From Zhengitettix transpicula (Eukaryota; Arthropoda; Insecta; Orthoptera; Tetrigidae), in NCBI GenBank assembly GCA_037074705.1, contig CM073590.1:116394100-116458099 (forward strand): a DNA stretch of 64,000 nucleotides. Direction: 5' to 3'. Of the stretch, positions 49,001 to 60,620 are shown one piece after another; within the stretch, counting starts at the first letter, position 1, and the number at the start of each line of letters is the position of its first letter. The translations under genes were made by a program, and so were the position numbers. Under the pieces are notes generated by a model that saw only the letters and a list, made by a program, of their open reading frames with translations, did no database searches and was not told where the DNA came from.

Positions 49001-49519
49001 TGAATTTCTTGAAAAACAGTAAATATTTATTTCACGATGTTGACCTCTGTTTACCGGCCGCATAAGTGTTAGATTAATTATTTACTTTCACTAACAAATT
49101 TGATTATATTTTCCGAAACAAACTATGTTTGGATATAGTTTACATACTTATGGGCCACTGATAGATGTCGTTTTCTTAGAAGCTGTAAACTAAATGCTTA
49201 GTTAAATTTGGAATAATCTGAAAAACTTACAGATGTAGTTTTCACAGTTTGAAATGATTTTTTTTATTGATACTTATTATCTTTTTTAAAAAACAAACCT
49301 CAAGTTGTTCCTCATTGTCACCAAATTCTTTCAACTGCCCATGCTGTCGATGCTTTTTCCTTCTAACGTTAAATAAATTAATTTTTAAGGCGGACAAATC
49401 TATATTACAACTAAAATTAATTATTTGTGCTTTATATTATAAAACGAAACACGCCTGTGTTAAAAATATACCAATAAGGTGAAGAAGTAGCCAAATAACA
49501 GGGCAAATTAATTTATAAA
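49001..49519. other. AT-rich sequence, no feature seen
   Basis: The frame 49267-49482 has no domain. Confidence 0.4.
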
Positions 49520-49690
49520 ATAAATACAACACAACGTTTCCTTTTCGCTTTCGTTAGGTGATTAAAAAACAAAAGAGTCGCACAAACCAGATGACGACGA
49601 ACTCAAAATCAAAGCTAAAACGAACTTAAACCTAAATATAATATAAAAGCAAAGTAGAAAGACTAACAATTAGGAATCTTAGTAAATGTT
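49520..49690 (-). repeat. PLE terminal segment with hammerhead-like motif
   Basis: Follows the GIY-YIG remnant on the minus strand. It contains ATTTTGAGTTCGTCGTCATC (compare TTTTGAGTTTGTCAACTG in the other copies), then CACCTAACGAAAGCG and GGAAACGTTGTGTTGTATTT. The ribozyme-like core here reads CTAACGA...GAAA, one base off CTGANGA. Confidence 0.6.
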
Positions 49691-50015
49691 GAGTTTCATA
49701 GTATCAGATTGAATGCTAATTGCAGTGATGTTAGATTTAATATGAAGCCTTTATGATATTATTCAGGAATTGAACTTGGAGTCAATATTATAAAATATTA
49801 CCATTTTTCTTATCAAATTAACGTTTCTAATTGATATGTTTGGAGACTGCAGTTTGGTTGTCAATGGGAAATTTGAAACTAGTAACATGTTCCTTGATAC
49901 GGGTATTAAGTGAACGTTTTGTTTGCCCTATGTAGCAGGAATTACAATTAGATCGAGAGATGTTGTAAATGCTTGGTATAGATATCAACTGAGTCCTTGC
50001 GGTTTTTCTTATCAA
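49690..50015 (-). pseudogene. Penelope-like element GIY-YIG endonuclease, second copy
   Basis: On the minus strand, 49827-50015 encodes IYNISRSNCNSCYIGQTKRS followed by LNTRIKEHV and AVSKHIN. The CYIGQTKR..NTRIKEH pattern contains the YIG and the catalytic Arg of the GIY-YIG fold as found in PLEs. Below 49827 other frames read RLHIKSNITAISIQSDTMKL, the expected C-terminal helix region. Frameshifts and stops separate the parts. About 130 bp downstream lies a hammerhead-like motif (49537-49557) in the same orientation, which supports this being the 3' end of a PLE. Confidence 0.8.
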
Positions 50016-50369
50016 GAAGGAAAGTATATTAGTAGACCTGTGAACGATGGATATTTTATATATTTCTTAAATTCGGAATACATTTTTATGTAAAAATTTG
50101 TAGAATGGGAGAACGAGAAAAACTGAGGTTATGGGGGCGAGTAGCTGTAGGGTATTAGAGATTGTTTAATATAATGCTTGTGAGATTATTAATAATTATT
50201 TTTAAATTTTATTTTGTATGTTATTTGGCGACTTATTTATCTTATTAGTACTTGTGCGTTATAGTAGTGATATTTATTGTCTAAATTGATTTTCCCTTGT
50301 TCTATTACGACAAGTCAGTTAATCTTTCTTAAAAGGAAACCCCGTACAAAAATACTCATGACCTCCTGT

Positions 50370-50550
50370 GTTGTAGGGGTCAACGTGACTGCCTCGCATC
50401 ACAGATCGAATCCCGACGAGGGCATGGATGTTTGTGTGCGCGTGAAAATCACTCGTCAAATCAGTTCTCCGACAAGTCAAAATGAGTTCCAATATTGAGT
50501 CGCTAATAACCTGAGCTGTTGATGCGACTGTAAATCAATCAATATAAAAA
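50370..50550 (+). mobile_element. tRNA-like SINE, family S2
   Basis: Head GGGGTCAACGTGACTGCCTC, then TCGCATCACAGATCGAATCC (B-box-like), a body with GGCATGGATGTTTGTG, and a tail AGCTGTTGATGCGACTGTAA followed by an ATCAATCAAT repeat. The tail matches the end of the LINE at 54.7 kb. Confidence 0.65.
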
Positions 50551-51129
50551 ATAATACTAAACTACAAAATACTTTATTTGTGTAAATAATTAAACATATT
50601 GCAACAATTCTCATAACTTTGCTAGTTAAAAAAGTCACTGTAAGTCAATGTGAAAAGTTTGATGTGGGCAACTGTGACTGTCAACGGAAGCTGAGTCGTA
50701 ATTTATCTACATGTCAAATAAATAAATGAACATAATTTATAGATATGACGAATTTTGTTTACCGATTTAATCAAATTACACTATCATTTAATGTCAAAAG
50801 AAATAAACGATATTCTACTAGATTCTATAAATTTCTCGTCGTGACTATAGAATAATTAGTGTACCATATATCTTTTGATGTTATTTCTGTGACATATAAT
50901 TTTCGAGACCTTCTATTTCTCTCTTTGTACCCATCAATGATCCCAGTTGTAGGTTACAAGCTCCTTTCAGAATGTACATAGAGATATTAAGAATCCCTGA
51001 TTCATATACAGAAAAATTAACAGACGTCTTGCTTATATACGGACACTAAATTTCATTGGAGTAATTATATCATGCATCTCTGTTTCAAACCTTTCTGATA
51101 CTTCTTGCATGAACAATAATTTTTCGGTA

Positions 51130-51667
51130 ATACCTGCGAGGGATACTCTCTCTCTCAGGTAGAACCTTGTAGGAGAGACACGAAGGGGCCACCTTTGGGG
51201 ATGCCTTTTCCTCTCCGTTTTTGAACTAAGGTTCCCTCAAGCCGAGGCACCTCGGCCTGCTCTCAGAGGTGTATGTTCCGCGGTCACAGACCTTGGGCAT
51301 ACGGTAAGAGTTGTCCTCTTTTCCCATTGGAATAGTCGGCCAGCTGCCTCCTAAACTGGTCGAGGCACGGAGAAGGGAATGCTGCGTTCCCACAGAAAAC
51401 TCCTCTCCCGCTATCGGAAGGGCGTGGGACAAGTACCCATTGCCCGACCTACCTGATGCAGGTTTTTCTAGGGTTTGTCCTGCATCACTTTAAGGCGAAT
51501 TGCCGGATAGGATCCCTAAACCAAACCCCGGGGGCCCTAGTTAACTCTTTGCTACCTTCCTCTACCCTTCCACATCTCCCCTTTCAAATCCCTTTCCTAT
51601 GTTATAAGAGGGGAGTTGCCACTATGTGGATTACCCTATACATAGCCTGTCTACACCCAAAAAAAAT
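51130..51667 (+). mobile_element. GCR retroposon copy, subfamily A
   Basis: Starts in the second terminal hairpin (CTGCGAGGGATACTCTCTCT) and ends in CCTGTCTACACCCAAAAAAA. The 3' part resembles the 14.4-kb copy. No clear target duplication. Confidence 0.8.
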
Positions 51668-52611
51668 TGTTAACAGTTTTTTTATTTTGAGGTTGTTAAC
51701 CAAGTAAATATTTATTCCAACTAATGCTAATTGTATTAGATTACTTAAATTTGGTTGCCACTAGGATATTATAACTTCTACCAAGATTTTAATACTGACA
51801 CAAATCTAAAAAAAACCTTAAATAATATTTTTCGTTTTTATGAAGATAGATCAACAAGTTTATTTTTTCCGGTTGTCGTAGTTGATAAAAATAAATAATG
51901 ATTAATAATAATTAGCATAATTTTAAGTAGATATTAAATACATGAAAATATTCCAGATAAAAAGGAAATAATATGGTCACAAATTTACTTAAATATTTAT
52001 GGCACACTACGTTTCTTCACACAATCCTTGGCACTCATTAAATTCACTAAAAAATTCTGTAATTACACAGTATGTAGACAAATATATTATAAACAAGAAC
52101 AAATATATTAATATGAGAAATCCAAATACATCAAGAATAGTGTCATAAATTCTTTTAAGAATGAGTTATTCAGTTTTATCATTATTAGATAAACAACTGA
52201 ATATAATATATAGCATTTCAGTCATTTATATAGGTTAATAATTGATTATAGAATTATATTCGATTGTAGATGTCTGAAATGATATATATATTTAATACAA
52301 TTTTGTACAAGCAATCATGTTAAAACTGACAAAAAGAATCTCAAAATTTTTATAACACTATTGTCAAGTAATCCCTTTGCACTCATCATGTTTACATCTC
52401 TATTTTTTATTGTAATATATTTGACTCATCCAATGTAATTATATAAAATTTTTGGACACCTGATAAGGTTAAAGAATTGGAGAAGAAACGTTGACAGTTA
52501 TAATATTTGTGCATGTAATTTAATGTATAAGATATTTACTTTTTATCTGACTCCTTGGCATTTCTGTGCCGTTAATATTAATAATAATAATTGTGCACAT
52601 AAAAATTGGAG
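51668..52611. other. AT-rich sequence, no feature seen
   Basis: Lies between two GCR copies; no long frames. Confidence 0.5.
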
Positions 52612-52935
52612 CTCTCCGTTTTTGAACTAAGGTTCCCACGAGCCGAGGCACCTCGGCCTGTTCTGAGAGGTGTATGTTCCGGGATCACAGACCTTGGGCA
52701 TACGTTAAGAGTTGTTCACTATTCCCATTGGAATAGTCGGCCAGCTGCCTCCTAAACAGGTCGAGGCTTGGAGAAGGGAATGCTGCGTCCCCACAGCAAA
52801 CTCCTCTCCCGCTATCGGAAGTGCGTGGGACAAGTACCCAATGCCCGACCTACCTGATACAGGTTTTTCTAGGGTTTTCTTTAGGCGAATGCCGGGTAGG
52901 ATCCTTAAAATGTAGCCCGGGGGCCCTAGTAACCA
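52612..52935 (+). mobile_element. GCR retroposon fragment lacking both ends
   Basis: From CTCTCCGTTTTTGAACTAAG to GGGGGCCCTAGTAACC; no A-tail, so it was cut after insertion or moved by another route. Confidence 0.75.
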
Positions 52936-54244
52936 AAGCTACTAATTAGAGCCTTCGTGTTTGCCCAAGTAAAGTAAGTATTGCGTAGAAAAATATGTGT
53001 TTTTCTTAATAATATTAAGGGGGAAAATAAAATTGCAGTTTCTAAAAACACATCAACGTATATACATATTTCACAACACCTACTATTGTTTTTTTAGACA
53101 AACCTTGTAGCTGTCAGTGACGAACATTGTGAAGGTTTCCATCGGGACATTTATTTGACCATGGAGCAAAGGAACTGAAGACAGTAGACGTTGATGGAAA
53201 ATTAATGTTCGATTTTAAAAATGAAAGGTTCTCGAGGAATAAATACTTATACTTTGACATTTTTTAGCGTGATTAGTGTTATATAACACTATATATCAAA
53301 GTGTGACAAAAAACTGTATGATAGGAAAAAATAGTCTTTCATTTTTAAAATAAGAGTAAATTTTTTCATAAAAGTGATGAATTAAAATGTTGGGGACAGA
53401 GAAATACTTTTATTTTGTGCACAAATCTTATCAATATCTGAGATCATTATGGATTCCTCTATTACCTATGTGATCCAGTCTTAAACAATCTCATCTGTAT
53501 CATTCTTCAAATTATTGGAACATCCGAAAAATCTTATCTCTGAGCCAATACCAAATTCAAACCCTCGATGTTTCTTGGGTATTAAAGAAATATCAGTTGT
53601 TACTGTCAGCCAAGTAAATATGTTTGGGCTTCAGTTAGCAAGGAAGCGGGACTTCGAATTATTGAAGAATTACTGAGGATGTGAGTTGGACGTATTGTAT
53701 GTGCTGTAGCTGCAGGAATTATTGATATCGCGATAGACCAGAAAAATAAAAAATATACTCTGCCACACGTTGTGTAAAAGGCAAAGACAATTACTGAGCA
53801 CCAGGCTTAAACAAAATTAATACAATTAGAAATGTTTCAGAGATAAACCTAATCCTATGACTAAGAATTGTTTTACCCATAATATAACGTTTAATTATAA
53901 AGCAAATAACGTGGTCAGGAAATGTGACTATCACAAAACAATCGTATTTGAAATATTACATATTCAAATTCTGTTATTGCCAAACGATTTACCGAACATG
54001 TCCATGAAGACTGTGAGTGTTTTGATGATTTTGTTAGCTTTCCCGGCACTGAATGTTACTTTAAATTTCAGCTTATGAACTTATATGATATGATTGTTTA
54101 ATTGTGTGACAAATACCTAAAGGAAGGAAGAACATAATGATACAATTAGGTTTTTTTATGTTTTTAAATTATTTTGTTTGAAAATATTGGTTGGGAAAAG
54201 TGTACATGTATATTTATAATTAAAGACGTTAGGTGAAGAAAATG
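52936..54244. other. No recognised feature; possible upstream LINE part
   Basis: The frame 53857-54078 is in the same orientation as the LINE C-terminus downstream but has no motif. Confidence 0.4.
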
Positions 54245-54785
54245 AGCCAAGAACACTGACGCTTACGGGAATGTTTTTTGAGTCGGTGTTAATAAAAATG
54301 TGGTACTTGAAACCAGTTTTTAAATTACAAGAAATAAATCCAGTGATGCAACAAGAACAAGAACTGGACACATCAAGTATATACTTCATAAACAAGAGCC
54401 GCCCGCCATTTTGTGAAATATGTAAAGTAAAAATAACAGTGGAGCACATTATTCAGGTTTACAAAATCTATGAACGGCAAAGAAAAGAGATCCTAGGAGA
54501 CGGAGAAAGCAAAGAAATAATAGATTCACCGACGTACTACGCGAACATTGTTAAATCATTTAAAAAGATAAATCTATACATGGAAATATAGAAATAACAC
54601 AACAAGAAAAATAAATTATTGTCATTGAAAACTATGAATGTATCATAAGTGTTAAATGTAATTTTTTTTAAAAATATTGTTAATATGAAACATGTAGACG
54701 TATATTAATATTCAAGTCAATGTAATGATAATGTATAGTCCAAGTTGTTGATGCAACTCAAAATTAAAAAGTTAAACAATCCATA
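54245..54785 (+). mobile_element. LINE 3' fragment, I/Nimb- or Jockey-like C-terminus
   Basis: An open frame at 54271-54591 ends in a recognisable LINE C-terminus: PPFCEICKVKITVEHIIQV (a zinc-binding Cys/His segment), then YERQRKEILGD and a last helix IVKSFKKINLYMEI before the stop. Such a tail follows the RT or RNase H part in I-group elements. The upstream open frame at 53857-54078 may belong to it but shows no motif. The 3' non-coding end carries AGTTGTTGATGCAACT followed by A-rich sequence, which is also seen at the end of a SINE at 50.5 kb. Confidence 0.65.
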
Positions 54786-54789
54786 TATA

Positions 54790-55810
54790 CAGAATTTTAT
54801 TTATTAATAGATACGAATAGAAAAAAATGATGCTGATATGACACTGCCACACAAGGACCTGAGTCGTTTGTTTTTAGGGTTCTCTTCAGCAAGACCTTTG
54901 CGATCGAAGTTCTTTTATTATTTCTTGATGGGGAAGTGAAGGGTTCAGACGTTCTAATTATTTTTTAACATTATATTAGCTCAGGAGGCGATTTGCGCAA
55001 TCTTCTTTTTTATTGTTTTGAAGCGGGGAAAGTAATATAAACGGGACTTTTCAGTTAAAGCTTCGATTTGCAAAAGATCTGGGATAGGACAGTTATAGTA
55101 TGGTGGGAATTTGTGGAGTTGCAAGTTTTAGTATTTTTCTTTTAGGTTATAGACCAATATTTGAATTTTGATTTCCGGCGAAATATTATAGGATGGTGGA
55201 AAATGGATGGACTTTTGGAGGGTTTTATTTATGGATCAGTGGCCGTAGGATGCACTGAGGTGGGCAAGATATTAGTGGAATTTAAAAGACAACGATGTTG
55301 GAATAGGTTGATGGATGGGTGTCGAAAGTGAAATGAAAGATATAAACGTATGTTTATTATTTTCAAGTCCTTATAAATTGAAGAAGAAGTGGTGGGATGG
55401 GAGTAGAAACGACGGGAGTATAGTTTATTACAGGGCGAATTAAGGTTTTGTATGTATGGAGGTGGTTTCTAGTATTACAGGAGCCGCGTTTTCGGTATAT
55501 TTCGGCATGTGGGATTAGGCTGAGGTTTAGGTTTAGGCGAATACCAGGATTGGTGTCTGGTATTACTTGCTTACAGAGAACTACATGGATGGAATTTTTC
55601 TCAATGACAAATATTACATTGGAGGTTTTATAGGGTTGTTTTAAATCTCCACTCGAAGAGCCATTCGTGGATGGTGGTTACGAGGTATGTGTTGAGGGTG
55701 ATATGGTTATTGAGAATTTTGTCTGATGTCCAGAAGACGGTATCGAAGGCGAACTGAGAGAGGTTATCGTTATCATCAGTAGAGTGGTAGAGGACATGAC
55801 AGTATATGCT
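54790..55810 (-). pseudogene. Jockey-like LINE reverse transcriptase/C-terminal relic
   Basis: Read on the minus strand from 55810 down, fragments include LSQFAFDTVFWTSDK (the FADD active-site box decayed to FAFD), IHEWLFEWRFK (thumb region), LIPHAEIYRKRG-like segments and YYFPRFKTIKKKIAQIAS near the C-terminus, in several frames. This order matches insect Jockey-group RTs. A second copy of the final 270 bp lies at 45985-46260. No intact frame is left. Confidence 0.65.
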
Positions 55811-55904
55811 AATTTGAATTGGAGAAGAATGGTTGATTGGGAAGGAGAAAAGTACGAAATGTTTTAATAATTGATCGATACAAAGTACGCTCTATCATTT
55901 AGGA

Positions 55905-56000
55905 AGCGATAGAAAAATTTATAAAGGGCCGGGAATCAATGCTTAGTAAGGAATAAATCTACCCAATGAGCTATCCTTGGTGACTCCCTATCAAATACCG
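55905..56000 (-). mobile_element. tRNA-like SINE head, family S1-related
   Basis: Minus strand: GATAGCTCATTGGGTAGA (near-perfect A box) and TTGATTCCCGGCCCTTTAT (decayed B box). Only the head is visible. Confidence 0.6.
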
Positions 56001-56194
56001 CTTTCCTCTTCTCTTCTTGAATTAATCAATACACATCACAGAGCACAATTAACGTATGTAAAAAGTAAAATAACGCAAGTAATTAACGACTCGTATAATA
56101 GACAATAACAAAAATTAATTAAAAAATACATAATTTTGAAATGAGCAGACGATTTGATCAACTGTTGTGATCTTTGTCAGTAGTATTTACAACG

Positions 56195-56500
56195 ATCACA
56201 ACTATTGGTCGAAACGTCTTAAAATGATGTATTTTTTGTTATTCCTGTTAGACGGGTCGTTAATTACTTGTGTTATTTTATTCAATACTCCTATAATCAA
56301 TTTACACATAACATCTTTTCTTCGTTGTCTGATGTCCAGAATACGGTATCGGCTGTGACGAATGTTATTCAGTAAATTGTTGGTGAGTCTGTGCTCTGGT
56401 CTATACAGAGGATAGAGAAAACTCATTGATGGGAACTACAGCGTACTAAGCAGTGCTCCTGGGTTCGATACCCGGTCCTGTCGAGATTTTGCAATCGTAA
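56195..56500 (+). mobile_element. tRNA-like SINE, family S1
   Basis: A body segment (GTTGTCTGATGTCCAGAATA, ATTCAGTAAATTGTTGGTGA) precedes the tRNA-like part CAGAGGATAGAGAAA ... GGGTTCGATACCCGGTCCTG. Inverted relative to the copy at 57425-57660, with about 0.95 kb between. Confidence 0.7.
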
Positions 56501-57424
56501 TCTGTTAACTTTAGAGATGAACTTGATTTGAAGCATTCATTTTCTGCTTTTATTTTATGTTAGCTGTATGATGACAGTGATATTATTAGTTCATGTCTAT
56601 GATATGGGGAGAAATATGTGTTTTATTTATAATAAATTACAATTTAATTAAAGGACAATTTTTTATGGTTTTGGTGCTTTGCGATGAATCCGACTTGGGC
56701 AGAAATAAACGCTAAGTTACTTTGTCCGACCTACATGAGGAGAAATGACCACTACAACAAAATGACAACAGATGTGGATCAATTCTCATTTGTAAATAAA
56801 ACTATAGAAATCTGGAACACTCTTGGAGACTTTACCTTTAGGCTTTTTGAGCTTTAAAAAAGCTAAAGAAATTCTGGCTGCATATTCAAGAGAAATTGAC
56901 ATATTTGTATATGTTTGATAACTACCGGGCTTGCCAAAAGCAGTTGTAAATAAAATATATCTGATTTTTTTATATCCATGTCCATAACTCAATTTATATT
57001 GGAATATTATTTGTTATCCTTTATAATGAAAAATAATGGCGAAATTTATTTTTTAAATCGTTTTCCTTATTTTAAGATAGAATAATCAATCGTCATAGCA
57101 GTTGACTATAGCACGGAACAATCTAAAATTGACGACTTGCATCCTACGGAGCCGAGGCACATGCTCAGCGTCGAATTACCGGAGACTTGCAAGATCAGAT
57201 TTCGCTCGCTGGTCTGTCTGACCACCGACTTCTTTCAGTCCGACATAGACATATTCTCAAATTTGTGGTCATACTTGCTGACAGAACACGTCTGCTGTCG
57301 AAGAAGCGCAACATATGCATTACATGCTGTTACTAGTATTCTTAATTAAGTTTACGTTAACGACCTACGTAGGTGATGAGTCCCGCGTGTTCAAAGCCGC
57401 TGGACTTTTTTTTAAAGTTCACAG

Positions 57425-57660
57425 AACTTACTGAAAATTTCAGTGGGCGTGTATCGAATTCAGGACCACCGCTTAGTACGCTGTAGTTCCCATCAATGAG
57501 TTTTCTCTATCCGCTGTATAGACCAGAGCACAGACTCACCAACAATTTACTGAATAACATTCGTCACAGCCGATACCGATACCGTATTTTGGATATCAGA
57601 CAACAAAGAAACGATATTATGTGTAAATTGATTATCGGAGTATTGAATAAACACAAGTAA
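57425..57660 (-). mobile_element. tRNA-like SINE, family S1
   Basis: Minus-strand copy: same body and CAGCGGATAGAGAAAACTC, with a decayed B box (GAATTCGATACACGCCC). Confidence 0.7.
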
Positions 57661-58024
57661 TTCTTGAGTATTTATCTTTGTCTCAGTCCCATACACCTTC
57701 CAAAAATTATTGAAAGCATTTTAAGTAGATGTTTCCTTACGCAAATCTCATTCCAATTCATTGATTTGTCTGCTCGTGTGAATTGGTGACGACATGACAC
57801 GAGTTTTATAATCGAAAATTAAATCCTCTATGGGAATATAAAAAGCGATTAAAGTTTGCCGAAAACTAATTTATGTACTAAGGATCAGCACGCGCCAATG
57901 TGGAATGCTTAGTCACATAATTTTTTTTAATAAACACATTTTTTCAGAAAGCGGGAAGATATTTTACATTGCTATAATACAGTACTGTAAAAGAAAATAT
58001 TCCTATTATATATATAAAACCGAC

Positions 58025-58245
58025 CATCAATGGTGTAGCTGTCAGCGTCGCCACCTCGCATCACATAGGTCCAGGGTTCGAACGCCGACTATGGCATGGG
58101 TGTTTGTGCTCATCATGGTCGGGAAAACTGGGGTCAAGACTGAAGGAGAATCACTACACTGACCACGTGCTAGCCAAAAAATCCAGAATGTGTCACGACA
58201 GATGACAGTCGTATCGGTAGACTTATGTCGTAAATGAACTGTAGC
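58025..58245 (+). mobile_element. tRNA-like SINE, family S2
   Basis: GGTGTAGCTGTCAGCGTC (A box), TCGCATCACATAGGTCC, GGGTTCGAACGCCGACT (B box), and body GGCATGGGTGTTTGTGCTCA. Open frames across it are incidental. Confidence 0.7.
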
Positions 58246-59244
58246 GTGAATGAGAGTATATATTTCAATGCCCATCCCTTTGTAAACTATTAAACGTACG
58301 AAGAAATTCAAGCAAATAATTTATATTCGAATTCACTAACTTTCAAAAAAGATAGTCGGTTTACCCAGTTGGTGATTAAAACACTTTTTATGATGGTATC
58401 ATTGGTGAAAAATGTTTTAAATACATCTTTTGGAATTTATTTAAATAAACTATCGTGGCGCGTCGCTGGAGGTCACGGTCAGGGCTTATACGACTTTTTC
58501 GTGTTAAACGTTCTGATAAATATTTGAAACAGCAATTTTTTCCAATGATTTGGCACAATTTCGTTTTTGCTATCTTCTGCGTACGAAATAATTAGCTCCT
58601 TCACCATATTTGTGATATGAATATTCCTCTGAAGGTCAAAAATAACTGTAGTTGTGTTCAAAGTGCTTTAAAAACCTCTTCAAAAATAAGAAATTCAATT
58701 TTATGTTTTTGGTTCCCAGTTTACAATGCAAAGTTCTTGTGACAAACTGATTTTTTTTTCAGATGATTTTTCCCGTAACAATCAAACGTAAAACTTTTAG
58801 AAACCTCATATTCAAGATTTAAGTAAATGCAATGTGAAATTAAACTTTCCTCCGCCAACCCTGATAGATCTGAGACATCAGTAACTACCACCATGATCGC
58901 ACACTACTATACATTTAAAATTACTTGTAATATATGCAATTAAATATATTAGTTTTGCATATGAAGGATCATTAAGTGATATAACCTCCCAGCGAATACA
59001 TTTTCGATATGGTGTATCTACAATTAACAATATATATTAATAAAATTTTTGGTCTGTACGTAGTTTAAAATCGAGTAATTTTAGTTTATAAATAGTTCTG
59101 TCTACCACGTTTAATTTTTTACGCTTCCTTTAAGAAAACGGTCCGAACGATTTCGATGGAACATTTTTAGTAGTATATCATAAGGTCAGTATTACATGAA
59201 AACCAACAAATTGACAATAAACTGACTAAATTAAGTGTTAAAAT
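58246..59244. other. AT-rich sequence, no feature seen
   Basis: The minus-strand frame 58479-58661 lacks a domain. Confidence 0.45.
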
Positions 59245-59400
59245 ACATTCAACATAACGTTTCTCCATATCTTCGTAACGATACCCAATTCCTCACCAGG
59301 TTTGAGCAGTGAGATGTTATTTTTCATCCCCTGAAGAATGGATAGCAAGAAACTTTGGAATATATGCTTTCATTTAACTTTGTCTGTTTATTATTCTTCA
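59245..59400 (+). repeat. Inverted pair of hammerhead-like motifs
   Basis: The plus-strand core CTGAAGA (59331-59337) and GAAA (59349-59352) are followed by CTTTGGAATATATG. Just upstream, a decayed minus-strand partner (AACGTTTCTCCATATCTTCG at 59257-59276) faces it. PLE ends often occur as direct or inverted pairs. No coding remnant adjoins. Confidence 0.5.
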
Positions 59401-59809
59401 TATTACTGAGACACTATCAAGAACTTGGTTTTCAAGGGTGTGAAATTTGTCATGTTTTGTTCAAAAATGATAATAGTAATTATACAATAAAAAAATTACT
59501 ATTACATCCATCATAATATAACTTACAGGCAGTTTATTATGATAAAAGCGTGATTATGAAAGCAAAAACATGGTCAGCACATTTTAGAATTTCATTTTAT
59601 AATATTTTATCTATTGAAGTTGTCTGAGAGTTAAGAGTAAACATTGTTACTATATTATGACTAACACTGATTTTTGTCTAATACATTTTTGATTCCAGTA
59701 TAAAAATTGTGTATCCCTGAATTGGTTCTGAATATGTCATTACTATTTATGACAAATAAATTTCAATATTTATTTAAATGACATGTATAGATTTAGATAT
59801 ATTATTTAT

Positions 59810-60620
59810 TCCGTTAGTCCTGGGTCCAGGAAATAAGATATGTCATAATATAATATTACAATATGAGAATAAAATTTACAATTACGAAGCTTAAAAAAAC
59901 AAACGTTGCACTTTAATATTTAATTTAAAGAAACGTTAAAGATATATAACAGTCATTAAAGATATCTATATTAATCTTCAATTTTAATTCCATCGAGTTT
60001 CAAACAGCAAATATTACTTGTATTCCTGTCGAACATGAAAAATAAAATAAGTCGGCAGTTAAATTCTACGAGATTATAATTTTAGAATAATAGAATAACC
60101 AGCAAACTGTTTTATTAAAGAGGATCTAATCTGTCCTTCCTATCTACGAACTCTTTTAGTGAGTAATATGCTCCATTAATTAACAAATATTTATAAATAA
60201 ATTTAGTATAGTTAAAGTTTTTATTTCGTCAGGAAGACTATTGTATAGATTTATCCCGGAATAACGAATATTTGATTCGAAAAGGCTTAGGCGATGTTTT
60301 CTATGGGGAGTTGAGAGCGATTTCTAGTATTGTATAAATGATTTGCTCCGTTTAGGGCATATAAATTTATGCTTCTCCAAACAAACTTCAAAATTTCTAG
60401 AATATACGTACTAGGCAAAGTTTAAATCACAAGTTCTCGAAACAAAGGCTTGCACCTGACATTCCAATCCGCAACAGATACGGCCCCTGCTTCTGTAGTT
60501 TAAAAATTTGAAACGCGTGATGTGAACGACTCCAGTTTGCTATTATGTAAGACATGACAGAATGAAAATAGGCATCATTTTAGATGTAAATACATCACCA
60601 TATTTCGCTCGAGAAGTATG
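59810..60620 (-). mobile_element. LINE 3' fragment, same family as the 18-20.6 kb LINE
   Basis: On the minus strand, broken frames give LQKQGPYLLRIGMSG, YNTRNRSQLPIEN, LSLFESNIRYSGINLYNSLP and LKEFVDRKDR, which together form a LINE C-terminus. It ends in a 3' hairpin (59818-59831, TCCTGGACCCAGGA on the minus strand) followed by CTAACGGAATAAAT, matching CTAATGGAATAAAT at the end of the plus-strand LINE. It is 5' truncated, as is usual after target-primed reverse transcription. Confidence 0.75.

Noticed and set aside
58033..58097. Possible tRNA gene with A and B boxes
   Set aside because: No acceptor or anticodon stem can be drawn, and the same unit recurs at 50.4 kb with a body and tail, so it is a SINE head.
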